Both the position numbers and the translations under genes were made by a program. Shown here one piece after another: positions 33,564-42,423 of a stretch of 43,291 nt of DNA; position 1 is the stretch's first letter, and each line of letters starts with the position of its first letter. The stretch is from an uncultured Eubacteriales bacterium. Lineage in GTDB: Bacteria; Bacillota; Clostridia; Oscillospirales; CAG-382. The notes beneath the pieces are model-generated. The model saw nothing but the letters and a program-made list of their open reading frames with translations. It had not been told where the DNA came from and ran no database searches. The DNA lies in assembly GCA_900546385.1 (NCBI GenBank), contig URCT01000006.1, positions 1 through 43,291 on the forward strand, written 5' to 3'.

Positions 33564-34389
33564 GCCTGTCACCACCTTTCTCGAAGGCTTCGGGCTTTGC
33601 GGCCTTGTCGGCACGATCCGGCGTTGCGGCAAGCTCGGTCAGCGACCCGAACGTGTAGCCGTCGGCGCGGAGCGCATCGATATAGCGTCCCAAAATGGCG
33701 GCATTGGTGGCGGAGGTCGGGTGCAGCAGTGCCACACAGCCGTTATGCGTGCGTGCCAAAATCAAATCGAGCGCACGCTCGGGCGACATCTGCTTTTCGT
33801 TGTCCCAATCCGCATACGCAAGACTCCAAAAGACCGTGGTGTAGCCGAGCCGATCGGCAAATTCCAGATTCTGCTCGGAAAAACGTCCCTCCGGCGGCCG
33901 ATAAAATTTGTCCATTTCGAGTCCCGTGTTTTCGCGCAAAATGTCTTCGGCGGCGCGAAGCTCTGCGGCAAACGCATCAAAATCCGTGATTTTGCTCATG
34001 TCGCGGTGCGTTTTGGTGTGGTTGCAGACAAGATGCCCTTCGTCATGCATCCGCTGTACCAAAGCGGTATTTTCCCTTGCCAATTGCGGCAGAATAAAGA
34101 AAGCACCCGGCACGTTTTTTTCTTTTAATACATTTAAGATTTTTTCGACGTTGCCGTTTTCGTATCCGGCATCAAACGTCAGATACACGCGTTTTTCCTC
34201 CGGCGAACCGAGATAAATGACCGCATGGTCTCCGATAAAGCGGCTTGCCTCCGGAATGACCTCGGGAATCGCATGGCCGGTTGTCGGCTTGAAATACCAC
34301 GAATAGCTTGTAACCGCGGCCGCTGTCAGAGAAAAGCAGAGAAGACCGGCGGCAAGGCTGAGCCATCGTTTTTTTGAAAACTTTTGCAT
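33523..34389 (-). CDS. PdaA-like delta-lactam-biosynthetic deacetylase
   Basis: 288 residues from ATG 34389 (AAAGGAG about 10 bases upstream). A basic N terminus with a hydrophobic segment (about residues 11-28) suggests an exported or anchored protein. The deacetylase domain carries TFDAGYENGN (the PdaA form of motif 1), CNHTKTHRDMSKI, FYRPPEGRFSEQNL and VFWSLAYADWD. PdaA in Bacillus removes the acetyl group from muramic acid as the first step to the muramic delta-lactam of spore cortex, which fits the presence of spoIVB. The C-terminal tail (KAAKPEAFEKGGDRHEA) spans the start region of the next deacetylase. Confident family call; exact substrate by homology. Confidence 0.87.
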   Translation of the reverse strand: MQKFSKKRWLSLAAGLLCFSLTAAAVTSYSWYFKPTTGHAIPEVIPEASRFIGDHAVIYLGSPEEKRVYLTFDAGYENGNVEKILNVLKEKNVPGAFFILPQLARENTALVQRMHDEGHLVCNHTKTHRDMSKITDFDAFAAELRAAEDILRENTGLEMDKFYRPPEGRFSEQNLEFADRLGYTTVFWSLAYADWDNEKQMSPERALDLILARTHNGCVALLHPTSATNAAILGRYIDALRADGYTFGSLTELAATPDRADKAAKPEAFEKGGDRHEAPEQTKRVKAD

Positions 34390-34749
34390 TTTTTCGTTTG
34401 CTCCTTTCAGCGCATTGTGTTTTGTGCGCTTTGTTCGTTTATATTCTGCACAAATCTGTTTTGTGTTTGCAAGGCAAAAAACGTGACGGCAGAAATTTTT
34501 TTGCATAAGCGGAAAAATATACGCGATAATATGCATATAATTTTGAATATGCACAAGAATATACAAAAATGCTTGTGCAAAATGCATTGTAAAGCACGAT
34601 ATGTACGGCTTTTCTTGACAAATGTCCCAAATTGCATAAATTTTGTAAATTTGAATAAGAAACACTTGATTTTTTCGCGGTTCGGTGGTACAATTTAGAA
34701 AAAATAAAAGCTCGCTTACGTGAGCGCGATAACAGAAAAGGTGATTGCA
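34390..34749. other. Divergent intergenic region between pdaA-like gene and argG
   Basis: 360 bases of A+T-rich sequence without a convincing gene. It contains a perfect 8-bp inverted repeat (TGCACAAG 34550-34557, CTTGTGCA 34572-34579), several ATATGCA-like repeats at 34528-34552, and the argG promoter. A 6-bp hairpin (GCTCGC 34710-34715, GTGAGC 34720-34725) lies in the argG leader. No T-box or full 18-bp arginine box was recognised. Confidence 0.5.
34666..34694 (+). promoter_or_regulatory. Sigma-A promoter of argG and the arg cluster
   Basis: TTGATT (34666-34671), a 17-bp spacer and TACAAT (34689-34694), 55 bases before the argG start. TTGAATAA at 34651-34658 could be half an arginine-repressor site, but the second half is missing. 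Confidence 0.7.
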
Positions 34750-35973
34750 ATGAAAGGTATCAAAAAAGTCGTTTTGGCATATTCCGGCGGTTTGGACACG
34801 TCGATCATCATTCCGTGGTTAAAGGAAAACTATGACAACTGCGAAGTCATCGCCGTTTCGGGCAATGTCGGCCAGGCGGACGAGCTCGAAGGTCTCGAAG
34901 AAAAGGCACTTGCGACGGGCGCGTCCAAGCTGTACATCGAGGATCTGACGGATGAATTTGTGGACGATTTCATCATCCCGACTGTCAAGGCCGGTGCTTT
35001 GTATGAAAAATATATGCTCGGCACGAGCTTTGCACGTCCGGTTATCGCAAAGCGTCTTGTCGAGATCGCCAAAAAAGAGGGCGCGGACGCCATCTGCCAC
35101 GGCTGCACCGGCAAGGGTAACGACCAGGTTCGGTTTGAGCTTGCCATCAAGGCTTTCGCACCGGATATGAAGATCATCGCTCCGTGGCGTGAATGGAACA
35201 TCAAGAGCCGTGACGAGGAGATCGATTACGCCGAAGCGCATCACATTCCGCTCAAGATCAACCGTGAGACCAACTACTCCAAGGACAAGAACTTGTGGCA
35301 CCTTTCGCACGAAGGCCTTGATTTGGAGGATGCCGGAAACGAGCCGCTTTACGAAAAGAAGGGCTTCCTCGAAATGGGCGTTTCGCCGATCGATGCACCA
35401 GATGCGCCGACCTACATCACGCTCGATTTTGAAAAGGGCGTTCCAGTTGCCTTGAACGATGAAAAAATGTCGGCAAAGGATATCATCTTGAAGCTCAACG
35501 AGGTTGGCGGTGCCAACGGCATCGGCCTTCTCGATATCGTGGAAAACCGGCTTGTCGGCATGAAGTGCCGCGGTGTGTATGAAACGCCCGGCGGTGCAAT
35601 TCTGTATGCTGCACATGAATACCTCGAAACGATCTGCCTTGACAAGATGACGGCGCACAAGAAAGAAGAGCTTGCCATCACGTTCGGCGAACTTGTCTAC
35701 AACGGCCAATGGTTCACGCCGCTTCGCGAAGCACTCAGCGCGTTTGTGGATAAAACGCAGGAGACCGTGACCGGTAAGGTGAAGTTAAAGTTATACAAGG
35801 GCAACATTATCAAGGCCGGCGTTTGGAGCGACTATTCGCTGTATTCCGAAGAAATCGCCACCTTTGGCGAAGATCATGTCTACGACCAAAAGGATTCCGC
35901 AGGCTTCATCAATCTGTACGGTCTGCCGATTGCTGTCCGCGCGAAAGCAAAGCAGAACTGGGAAAAGAAATAA
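34750..35973 (+). CDS. argG: Argininosuccinate synthase
   Basis: 407 residues, typical length. The PP-loop ATP pyrophosphatase motif is AYSGGLDTSIIIPWL (about residues 9-23). Other blocks are the GCTGKGNDQVRFE citrulline/aspartate region, IAPWREW and YETPGGAIL. It joins citrulline and aspartate with ATP. The ATG at 34750 has AAAGGTG 9 bases upstream; upstream in-frame codons lie in the leader. First gene of an arginine cluster; argH is separated from it by a metallo-hydrolase gene. Identity is certain from the motifs. Confidence 0.97.
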   Translation: MKGIKKVVLAYSGGLDTSIIIPWLKENYDNCEVIAVSGNVGQADELEGLEEKALATGASKLYIEDLTDEFVDDFIIPTVKAGALYEKYMLGTSFARPVIAKRLVEIAKKEGADAICHGCTGKGNDQVRFELAIKAFAPDMKIIAPWREWNIKSRDEEIDYAEAHHIPLKINRETNYSKDKNLWHLSHEGLDLEDAGNEPLYEKKGFLEMGVSPIDAPDAPTYITLDFEKGVPVALNDEKMSAKDIILKLNEVGGANGIGLLDIVENRLVGMKCRGVYETPGGAILYAAHEYLETICLDKMTAHKKEELAITFGELVYNGQWFTPLREALSAFVDKTQETVTGKVKLKLYKGNIIKAGVWSDYSLYSEEIATFGEDHVYDQKDSAGFINLYGLPIAVRAKAKQNWEKK

Positions 35974-36000
35974 GAGATTAACCGCAATTTGCGCATGGGT

Positions 36001-36027
36001 ATAGGGTAAGAGCAGATCTTGCCCTAT
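36001..36027 (+). other. Intercistronic stem-loop between argG and the MBL gene
   Basis: ATAGGGTAAG (36001-36010) pairs with CTTGCCCTAT (36018-36027), 10 bp with one G-U pair and a 7-base loop. There is no T run, so it may be an RNA-processing or stability element rather than a terminator. Confidence 0.4.
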
Positions 36028-36047
36028 GCTTCGTACAGGGAGACTTT

Positions 36048-37703
36048 ATGAAAGACCTTGAAAAGCTGCTAAAGGCGGCCGGTTTTGCCGGAAACAAAAC
36101 CGAAATCGATGAAAAATCGGTGCTTTTTGTGCTGACGGATGCCTGCCGCGAAGATTTTGACTGCGTGGTCGGCTTGCTTTCAAAGGACGCTGAAAAAACG
36201 GCGGCAAACAGCATCGGCGAGAATGCGTTTTATTTCGCACTTTCCGGCGAGGATTTTATAAGCGTCCGCTTTTATCCGAAAAAACGCGAGATCCGCGTGA
36301 CGTGCGAAACCGGAAACGACTATTTTTCCGCGTTCCCGGTGCATGAAACGGGCGCGCAGACGGAAGCGCCGCTTCTTACCCAGAACCGCGTGGCCTGCAT
36401 GAGTGCAGACTGCGGTATGTCGTATGTGCTTCGCACGGCTGACGGCCGGTTTGTGATGGTGGACGGCGGCATGGACGATTACGAGGAAAGTGAGCGGTTA
36501 TACGACCTTTTGCGTGCGCAAAGCACGGGCGAAAAGCCGGTGATTGCGGCGTGGTTTATCACGCATCTGCACGACGACCACACGACGGTGTTCTGCCGGC
36601 TTTGGAAAGAACACAAGGACGACATTGTCCTTGAAAGCCTTGTATACAACATCGTCCCGGACAAATTCAACGTAAAATACCCTCATGAAGTCTTTGATAC
36701 GCTGCTGCCGGAAATTGGGGCATACGGCACGGCGCTTGTAACGGCACGCACCGGCATGAAGTTTTCCTTCGCCGGTTTGGATATCGATATGCTTTACACG
36801 CCGGACGATTACTTGCCGAACGTGTTCTCCAACTTCAACGATTCGTCGCTCATCTTCCGTGCGGATTTTGCCGGACGGCGGATCTTGTTCTTGGGCGACG
36901 CCATGCCGCTTTCGTCGGATATTGTGGCGAACCGCTACGAAAAAAATGACCTTGCAAGCGAGTTTTTGCAGGTGGGACACCATGGCTACGGCGGCGGCTC
37001 GGACGCGCTCGATACCGCAAGTGACCCGGAAACGCTGCTTTGGCCGTGCCCGGCGTTTTGGTATCCGAGCATACGGCTGTGGAAAAGCAACGATGTTTTG
37101 CGAAATTCTCCGCATATCCGGCATATTTTGCTGTCCGGCTTCGGGTCGGTTACGCTTGATATGACAAAGCCGGTCGCGGATGCGCCGAAAAGATCCTGCA
37201 ACTCCGGCGATACCGTGTATGAAGAAGATTTTGAATCGAAAAAACGGCTTGTCGATCTTGGTTACGAGAGTGTGACCGGCGGCGCGACCGGTCTTGTACC
37301 GGCAAAATACGGATTTGAAACAGACGCTTTCGCAAGGCACCTGACCCTAAGCTCCGACGGGATCTCCCTTGTCGGGATCGCTTCGCAGGATACGCTTGCC
37401 GGTCTTTCGGGCTATCTTGCAACCTTTACGCTCCGTGCGCAAAAAGAGGCGAGCATCGGGCTTATGGCGGCCTGCGAAATGCCGAACGAATGGCAGGGCG
37501 CGCATACGCACTGGTTTACGCTTGCCGCGTCGGAAACGCCGCGCGCGCTTACCGTGAAAACCGACTATAAGGCGCATACGCTTGCAATCACGCTTGACGA
37601 AAAAACGCACGCGTTTGAAACAATCGATGCGTGCGGCGGTCTGTATTTCGCGCTTGAAAAAGCGGAAGTGGAGCTTTATCACGTAAAAATCACGGCTCTG
37701 TAA
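36048..37703 (+). CDS. Metallo-beta-lactamase-fold hydrolase with C-terminal beta domain
   Basis: 551 residues, no signal peptide. Three parts: residues 1-100, an uncharacterised alpha/beta head; about 105-400, an MBL-fold domain with THLHDDH (172-178), the metal Asp in LGDAM (Asp284) and His in VGHHGYGGG (His311/312); and about 400-551, a predicted beta-sandwich ending in ELYHVKITAL. The HxHxDH motif and downstream ligands look intact, so a hydrolase binding two metal ions is likely. GGGAG lies 7 bases before the ATG. It sits 74 bases after argG and 35 before argH, but nothing in its sequence suggests an arginine-pathway reaction. Family function: unknown substrate. Confidence 0.8.
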   Translation: MKDLEKLLKAAGFAGNKTEIDEKSVLFVLTDACREDFDCVVGLLSKDAEKTAANSIGENAFYFALSGEDFISVRFYPKKREIRVTCETGNDYFSAFPVHETGAQTEAPLLTQNRVACMSADCGMSYVLRTADGRFVMVDGGMDDYEESERLYDLLRAQSTGEKPVIAAWFITHLHDDHTTVFCRLWKEHKDDIVLESLVYNIVPDKFNVKYPHEVFDTLLPEIGAYGTALVTARTGMKFSFAGLDIDMLYTPDDYLPNVFSNFNDSSLIFRADFAGRRILFLGDAMPLSSDIVANRYEKNDLASEFLQVGHHGYGGGSDALDTASDPETLLWPCPAFWYPSIRLWKSNDVLRNSPHIRHILLSGFGSVTLDMTKPVADAPKRSCNSGDTVYEEDFESKKRLVDLGYESVTGGATGLVPAKYGFETDAFARHLTLSSDGISLVGIASQDTLAGLSGYLATFTLRAQKEASIGLMAACEMPNEWQGAHTHWFTLAASETPRALTVKTDYKAHTLAITLDEKTHAFETIDACGGLYFALEKAEVELYHVKITAL

Positions 37704-37738
37704 AACAGGAAATTTATATAAAGGATTGGACGCACAAC

Positions 37739-39133
37739 ATGAAAATGTGGCAGGGACGGTTCAAAAAGGAAGAGGACGAGCGCGTCAACGATTTCAACTC
37801 GTCGATTTCCTTCGACAGCCGTATGTATAAACAGGATATCACCGGCAGCATGGCGCACGCCAAAATGCTCGGCGATACCGGTATCATCGATAAAAGCGAA
37901 AGCGAACGCATCATCCGCGGTTTAGAGGGCATTTTGGCTGACCTTGAAAGCGGCACGCTGACGTTTGACCCCAAGGCGGAGGATATTCATATGTTTGTCG
38001 AGCAGGTGCTAACCGAACGCATCGGTGACGCCGGAAAGCGGCTTCACACCTCGCGCAGCCGCAACGACCAGGTTGCGCTCGATATGCGCATGTATCTGCG
38101 CGATGAGATAAAGGCCGTCAAAGAGCTTGTCATGAACCTCATGCAGACAGTCATCGGTATCGCGAAAGACAACACCGACACCGTCATGAGCGGCTACACG
38201 CATTTGCAGCGTGCCCAACCAGTGACGCTGGCGCATGAGCTGCTTGCCTATGCGCAAATGTTTAAGCGCGATGTGCTGAGATTAGACGATTGCTATGCGC
38301 GAACCAACATTTTGCCGCTCGGCTCGTGTGCGCTTGCCGGAACGACCTATCCGATCGACCGGTATGAGGTTTGTCGCGAACTCGGTTTCGACGATGTGAC
38401 CGACAACAGCATTGACGGTGTGAGCGACCGCGATTTCGTACTCGAATTTGCATTCGATCTGTCCATGATTCAAATGCACCTGTCGCGTTTTTCGGAAGAG
38501 GTTATTTTGTGGTGCAGCAGTGAATTCGGCTATATGGAGTTAGACGACGCGTTTGCTACCGGCTCGTCCATCATGCCGCAGAAGAAAAATCCGGATATTG
38601 CGGAGCTTGTGCGCGGCAAGACCGGCCGCGTGTACGGCTCGCTTATGGCGCTTTTTACCGTCATGAAAGGACTTCCGCTTGCATACAACAAGGATATGCA
38701 GGAGGACAAGGAGACGGTTTTTGACGCGCTTGACAACGTGAAGCTGTGCCTTTCGATTTTTAACGAGATGCTTGCGACGGCTTCTTTCCGTAAGGAACGC
38801 ATGAGAAATGCCGCCGGATTCGGCTTTATCAACGCCACCGACTGTGCCGATTATTTGGTGAAAAAGGGACTGCCGTTCCGCACGGCGTATAAGATTGTCG
38901 GCGAGCTTGTCGCGCTCTGCATCGAGAAAAACGAGAGCTTCGAAACGCTGCCGCTTGCCGATTATAAAGCGGTGTCGGACGTGTTCGACGAGGGCGTTTA
39001 CGCGGCGGTCGATCTTGCGGCGTGCGTCAAGGGACGCGCTTGTGTGGGAGGTCCCGCACCGGAGGCCGTTAAGCGTCAGATCGAAAAATTAGAGGATTTT
39101 TTAGCTTCCGAGGAATTGGAAGAAAACGAATAA
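37739..39133 (+). CDS. argH: Argininosuccinate lyase
   Basis: 464 residues. It opens MWQGRFKKEEDERVNDFN, has HTSRSRNDQV, the TVMSGYTHLQRAQPV active-site region, and the fumarase-superfamily signature GSSIMPQKKNPD (catalytic Ser loop). It splits argininosuccinate into arginine and fumarate. AAGGA is 13 bases before the first ATG (37739), which is a little long; the ATG at 37745 is a possible alternative. Sits between the MBL gene and argC on the same strand. Confidence 0.97.
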   Translation: MKMWQGRFKKEEDERVNDFNSSISFDSRMYKQDITGSMAHAKMLGDTGIIDKSESERIIRGLEGILADLESGTLTFDPKAEDIHMFVEQVLTERIGDAGKRLHTSRSRNDQVALDMRMYLRDEIKAVKELVMNLMQTVIGIAKDNTDTVMSGYTHLQRAQPVTLAHELLAYAQMFKRDVLRLDDCYARTNILPLGSCALAGTTYPIDRYEVCRELGFDDVTDNSIDGVSDRDFVLEFAFDLSMIQMHLSRFSEEVILWCSSEFGYMELDDAFATGSSIMPQKKNPDIAELVRGKTGRVYGSLMALFTVMKGLPLAYNKDMQEDKETVFDALDNVKLCLSIFNEMLATASFRKERMRNAAGFGFINATDCADYLVKKGLPFRTAYKIVGELVALCIEKNESFETLPLADYKAVSDVFDEGVYAAVDLAACVKGRACVGGPAPEAVKRQIEKLEDFLASEELEENE

Positions 39134-39167
39134 AACGCGCCAAGAAGCGCAGAAAAAGAGTGACAGT

Positions 39168-40220
39168 ATGACAGAAAACAAGAAAGTAAAGGTCGGCATT
39201 ATCGGCGCGACCGGCTATGCCGGTGCGGAGCTGTTCCGCCTTCTTGCGGCGCACCGCTATGCCGAGGTTTCGGCAGTTTCTTCGACCTCGTTTGAGGGAC
39301 AGACGCTCGAATCGGTTTATCCGGCTCTCACGACCAAAAAAGAGCATCTTTTAGGCAACATGGACAGCGTCATCGAAGCAAGCGACGTGATTTTCGCCGC
39401 CCTTCCGCACGGCCTTTCCGAAGAGCTTGCCGTCAAAACCGACGAAAAGGGCAAGGTGTTAATCGACCTCGGCGCGGATTTCCGCCTGACCGAGGAGGCC
39501 GATTATACCAAGTGGTATGGCCTGCCGTTCAAGCATCCGGCGCTTCACAAAAAGGCGCTCTATTGCCTGCCGGAAATCAACCGCGAGAGCATTCCGGGCG
39601 TTGACATTATCGCCAATCCCGGCTGCTATCCGACCAGCATCGCGCTTGGTCTTATGCCGGCCTTAAAAGAAAAGCTCTGTGACGCGTCAAACGGCATCAT
39701 CCTCGATTCCAAAAGCGGCGTGACGGGCGCTGGCCGCGGTCTTTCGCAGAACACGCATTTTCCGGACACCAACGAGGCCTTTGCGGCCTACAAGGCTGCC
39801 TGCCACCGCCATACGCCGGAAATCGAACAGACGCTGTCGCTTCTCTGCGGCAAAAAGGTGAACGTGACATTTGTGCCGCACCTTTTGCCGGTCAACCGCG
39901 GCATTTTGTCCACCATCTATGTTAAAGCCGCGCCCGGCGTGACGCTCAAAACGCTGCATGAAGCCTATACGGCGTTCTACAAAAACGAAAAATTCGTGCG
40001 CGTCATGCCGCTCGGCTCGTTTGCCAACATCAAAAACGTGCATTATTCCAACTATTGCGATATATCCTTGCATTTTGACGAACATACCTCGACGGCAGTC
40101 ATCACCAGCGTCATCGACAACATGGTCAAGGGTGCGGCCGGACAGGCCATTCAGAACATGAACATTCGCTTCGGGCTTCCCGAGGACGAAGGCATTTCCA
40201 TGCTTCCGCCGTCGTTCTGA
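39168..40220 (+). CDS. argC: N-acetyl-gamma-glutamyl-phosphate reductase
   Basis: 350 residues. The NADP-binding Rossmann start is VGIIGATGYAGAELFRLL (about residues 9-26). The catalytic Cys is in NPGCYPTS, and FVPHLLPVNRGILSTIY is the substrate-site block. It reduces N-acetylglutamyl phosphate to the semialdehyde, the third step of arginine synthesis. This is the type I (long) form. The gap to argH is 34 bases and to argJ 33. The ribosome site is poor (a GAG near the end of the gap), so coupling to argH translation may matter. Confidence 0.97.
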   Translation: MTENKKVKVGIIGATGYAGAELFRLLAAHRYAEVSAVSSTSFEGQTLESVYPALTTKKEHLLGNMDSVIEASDVIFAALPHGLSEELAVKTDEKGKVLIDLGADFRLTEEADYTKWYGLPFKHPALHKKALYCLPEINRESIPGVDIIANPGCYPTSIALGLMPALKEKLCDASNGIILDSKSGVTGAGRGLSQNTHFPDTNEAFAAYKAACHRHTPEIEQTLSLLCGKKVNVTFVPHLLPVNRGILSTIYVKAAPGVTLKTLHEAYTAFYKNEKFVRVMPLGSFANIKNVHYSNYCDISLHFDEHTSTAVITSVIDNMVKGAAGQAIQNMNIRFGLPEDEGISMLPPSF

Positions 40221-40253
40221 TACCGAAACAGCGAGAAGGAGATTTGAGTCGAT

Positions 40254-41492
40254 ATGAACGAAACAAACATCAAACGCATTGAGGGCGGCGTGACCTATCC
40301 GGCCGGCTTTCGTGCTTCCGGCATTCATTGCGGGCTTCGCAAAAACAAGAGCAAAAAAGATTTGGCGTTGATTTTGGCCGATAAGCTCTGCAATGCTGCC
40401 GCCATTTACACCACCAACAAGGTCTACGGCGCACCGATCACGGTCACGCGGGAGCATTTGAAAAACGGCATGGCTCGTGCCGCCATCTGCAACAGCGGCA
40501 ACGCCAACACCTGCAATCCCGACGGTGTGGACAAGGCCAACGCCATGTGTGCCGCTCTTGCGGCGCAGCTTGGCATCGATGAGAACGATATCATCATCAC
40601 CTCCACCGGCGTAATCGGCGAGCCGCTGCCGCTCGAACCGATCTTAAGCGGCATTCCGGCACTTTGCGATTCGCTCGGCTATGATGCGGAAAACGGCTAT
40701 GCCGCCGCCAGTGCCATTATGACCACCGACACGCGCTTAAAGCAGATTGCCGCCGAAACGGTGATCGACGGCGTGAAGGTGAAAATCGGCGGCATGAGCA
40801 AGGGCAGCGGCATGATCCAGCCGAATATGGCGACTATGCTCTGCTTTGTCACCACCGACGCGAATATTTCGTCGGAGGCCTTGCAGACACTTCTCAAGCG
40901 CGTGGCCGATCGCACGTTCAACATGATCAGCGTGGACGGCGACACCAGCACCAACGATACCTTCAGCGTCATGGCATCGGGACTTGCCGGAAATGCACTT
41001 ATCGACGACCCGGACAGCGAAAGCGGCAAAGCCTTTGAAGCACTTCTCGAATATGTCTGCAAATATTTGGCACGCAAAATGGCGGCTGACGGCGAAGGTG
41101 CATCCAAGCTTCTCGAATGCCGCGTGCATGGCTGCGATACGCTTGAAAACGCACGCATCCTTGCCAAATCGGTCATCAATTCGCCGCTTGTCAAAACGGC
41201 CATGTTCGGCGCGGACGCCAACTGGGGACGTATTTTATGCGCACTCGGCTATGCCGGTGTGGAATTTGATCCGCATAAAGTGGACGTTAGCTTTATCTCC
41301 GACGCGGGCGAGATCAACGTCTGCAAAAACGGCGGCAGCGTCGGCTTTGACGAGGATAAAGCCAAAGAAATTCTGTTAAAAGATTCCATTGTGATGGATG
41401 TCAACATGAATATGGGCGATGCGTGCGCCACGGCTTACGGCTGCGACCTCACCTACGAATATGTCCGCATCAACGGCGATTACCGCAGTTAA
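40254..41492 (+). CDS. argJ: Bifunctional ornithine acetyltransferase / N-acetylglutamate synthase
   Basis: 412 residues, cut by itself into alpha and beta chains. The conserved autocleavage block KGSGMIQPNMATML places the new N-terminal nucleophile at Thr194. Other features are CNSGNANTCN and the C-terminal NMGDACATAYGCDLTYEYVRINGDYR. It moves the acetyl group from acetylornithine to glutamate, and may also use acetyl-CoA. Its presence means acetyl groups are recycled, so a separate argA or argE is not required. AAGGAG precedes the ATG. Confidence 0.97.
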   Translation: MNETNIKRIEGGVTYPAGFRASGIHCGLRKNKSKKDLALILADKLCNAAAIYTTNKVYGAPITVTREHLKNGMARAAICNSGNANTCNPDGVDKANAMCAALAAQLGIDENDIIITSTGVIGEPLPLEPILSGIPALCDSLGYDAENGYAAASAIMTTDTRLKQIAAETVIDGVKVKIGGMSKGSGMIQPNMATMLCFVTTDANISSEALQTLLKRVADRTFNMISVDGDTSTNDTFSVMASGLAGNALIDDPDSESGKAFEALLEYVCKYLARKMAADGEGASKLLECRVHGCDTLENARILAKSVINSPLVKTAMFGADANWGRILCALGYAGVEFDPHKVDVSFISDAGEINVCKNGGSVGFDEDKAKEILLKDSIVMDVNMNMGDACATAYGCDLTYEYVRINGDYRS

Positions 41493-41536
41493 GAAAGCTC
41501 AGATATTCAGACTGTAAAAAGCAAGGAGCAACGGCT

Positions 41537-42406
41537 ATGTTTATTTCCAACATTGACAAGGCAAAGGTGCTTATCGAAGCCCTGCCTTACATTCAAAAAT
41601 ACTACGGCAAGACCATCGTTGTCAAATACGGCGGCAACGCTATGGAAAACGAAGGCTTAAAGGACGCGGTCATTTCCGACCTTGTGCTGTTAAGACTTGT
41701 CGGCATCAACGTGGTCATGGTTCACGGCGGCGGCCCGGAAATTACGTCTATGTTTGACAAGCTCGGCATCGAAACGCAGTTTATCAACGGGCTTCGCTAC
41801 ACCGGCGAAGAGGCCATAGAGGTCGTTCAGATGGTGCTTGCCGGCAAGACCAACAAGGATCTTGTCAACAAGATTACCTCCATCGGCGGCAGTGCAGTCG
41901 GCCTTTCGGGCATCGACGGCGGCATGATCAAAGCCAAAAAGCTTGACGACGGCAAAAACGATTACGGCGCGGTCGGCGAGATTACCGAGGTCAACACCAA
42001 AATCATCACCGACAACATCGCCGCCGGTTTTATTCCGGTCATCGCGACGGTGGCCGCCGGTGTAGACGGCGAAAGCGACGTGTACAACATCAATTCCGAC
42101 ACGGCCGCGGCCAAAATCGCTATTGCGCTCGGTGCGGAAAAGCTGATTCTTTTGACCAACACGCGCGGTCTTATGCGTGACCTGCACGACGACGATACGC
42201 TCATTCCCGAGGTGAAGCTGGACGAAATTGCCGCACTGAAGGAAGAAGGCGTCATTTCCGGCGGTATGATTCCTAAAATCAACTGCTGTGAGATGTGCGT
42301 GAAAAACGGCGTCAAGCGTGCGCATATCATCGATGGCAGGCTGCTTCACTCGATTCTTATCGAAATGCTTTCCAACGAAGGTATCGGCACGATGATTATC
42401 GAATAA
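41537..42406 (+). CDS. argB: Acetylglutamate kinase
   Basis: 289 residues from ATG 41537 with AAGGAG 10 bases upstream; an earlier in-frame start at 41423 overlaps argJ and is not supported. The amino acid kinase fold shows VVKYGGNAM, VMVHGGGPEI, INSDTAAAKIAIALGAEKLILL and ISGGMIPKI. An N-terminal helix (KVLIEALPYIQKYYGK) precedes the core, as in arginine-inhibited hexameric enzymes that accompany the ArgJ cyclic route. It phosphorylates N-acetylglutamate and is the likely feedback-controlled step. Confidence 0.97.
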   Translation: MFISNIDKAKVLIEALPYIQKYYGKTIVVKYGGNAMENEGLKDAVISDLVLLRLVGINVVMVHGGGPEITSMFDKLGIETQFINGLRYTGEEAIEVVQMVLAGKTNKDLVNKITSIGGSAVGLSGIDGGMIKAKKLDDGKNDYGAVGEITEVNTKIITDNIAAGFIPVIATVAAGVDGESDVYNINSDTAAAKIAIALGAEKLILLTNTRGLMRDLHDDDTLIPEVKLDEIAALKEEGVISGGMIPKINCCEMCVKNGVKRAHIIDGRLLHSILIEMLSNEGIGTMIIE

Positions 42407-42423
42407 CTATACGGAGGAACTTT

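Noticed and set aside
34630..34665. Arginine repressor box before argG
   Set aside because: Only one half-site (TTGAATAA) is visible; the 18-bp palindrome is incomplete.
36498..37340. 280-codon frame on the minus strand inside the MBL gene
   Set aside because: Antisense shadow of a gene with clear motifs on the plus strand; no ribosome site or family.
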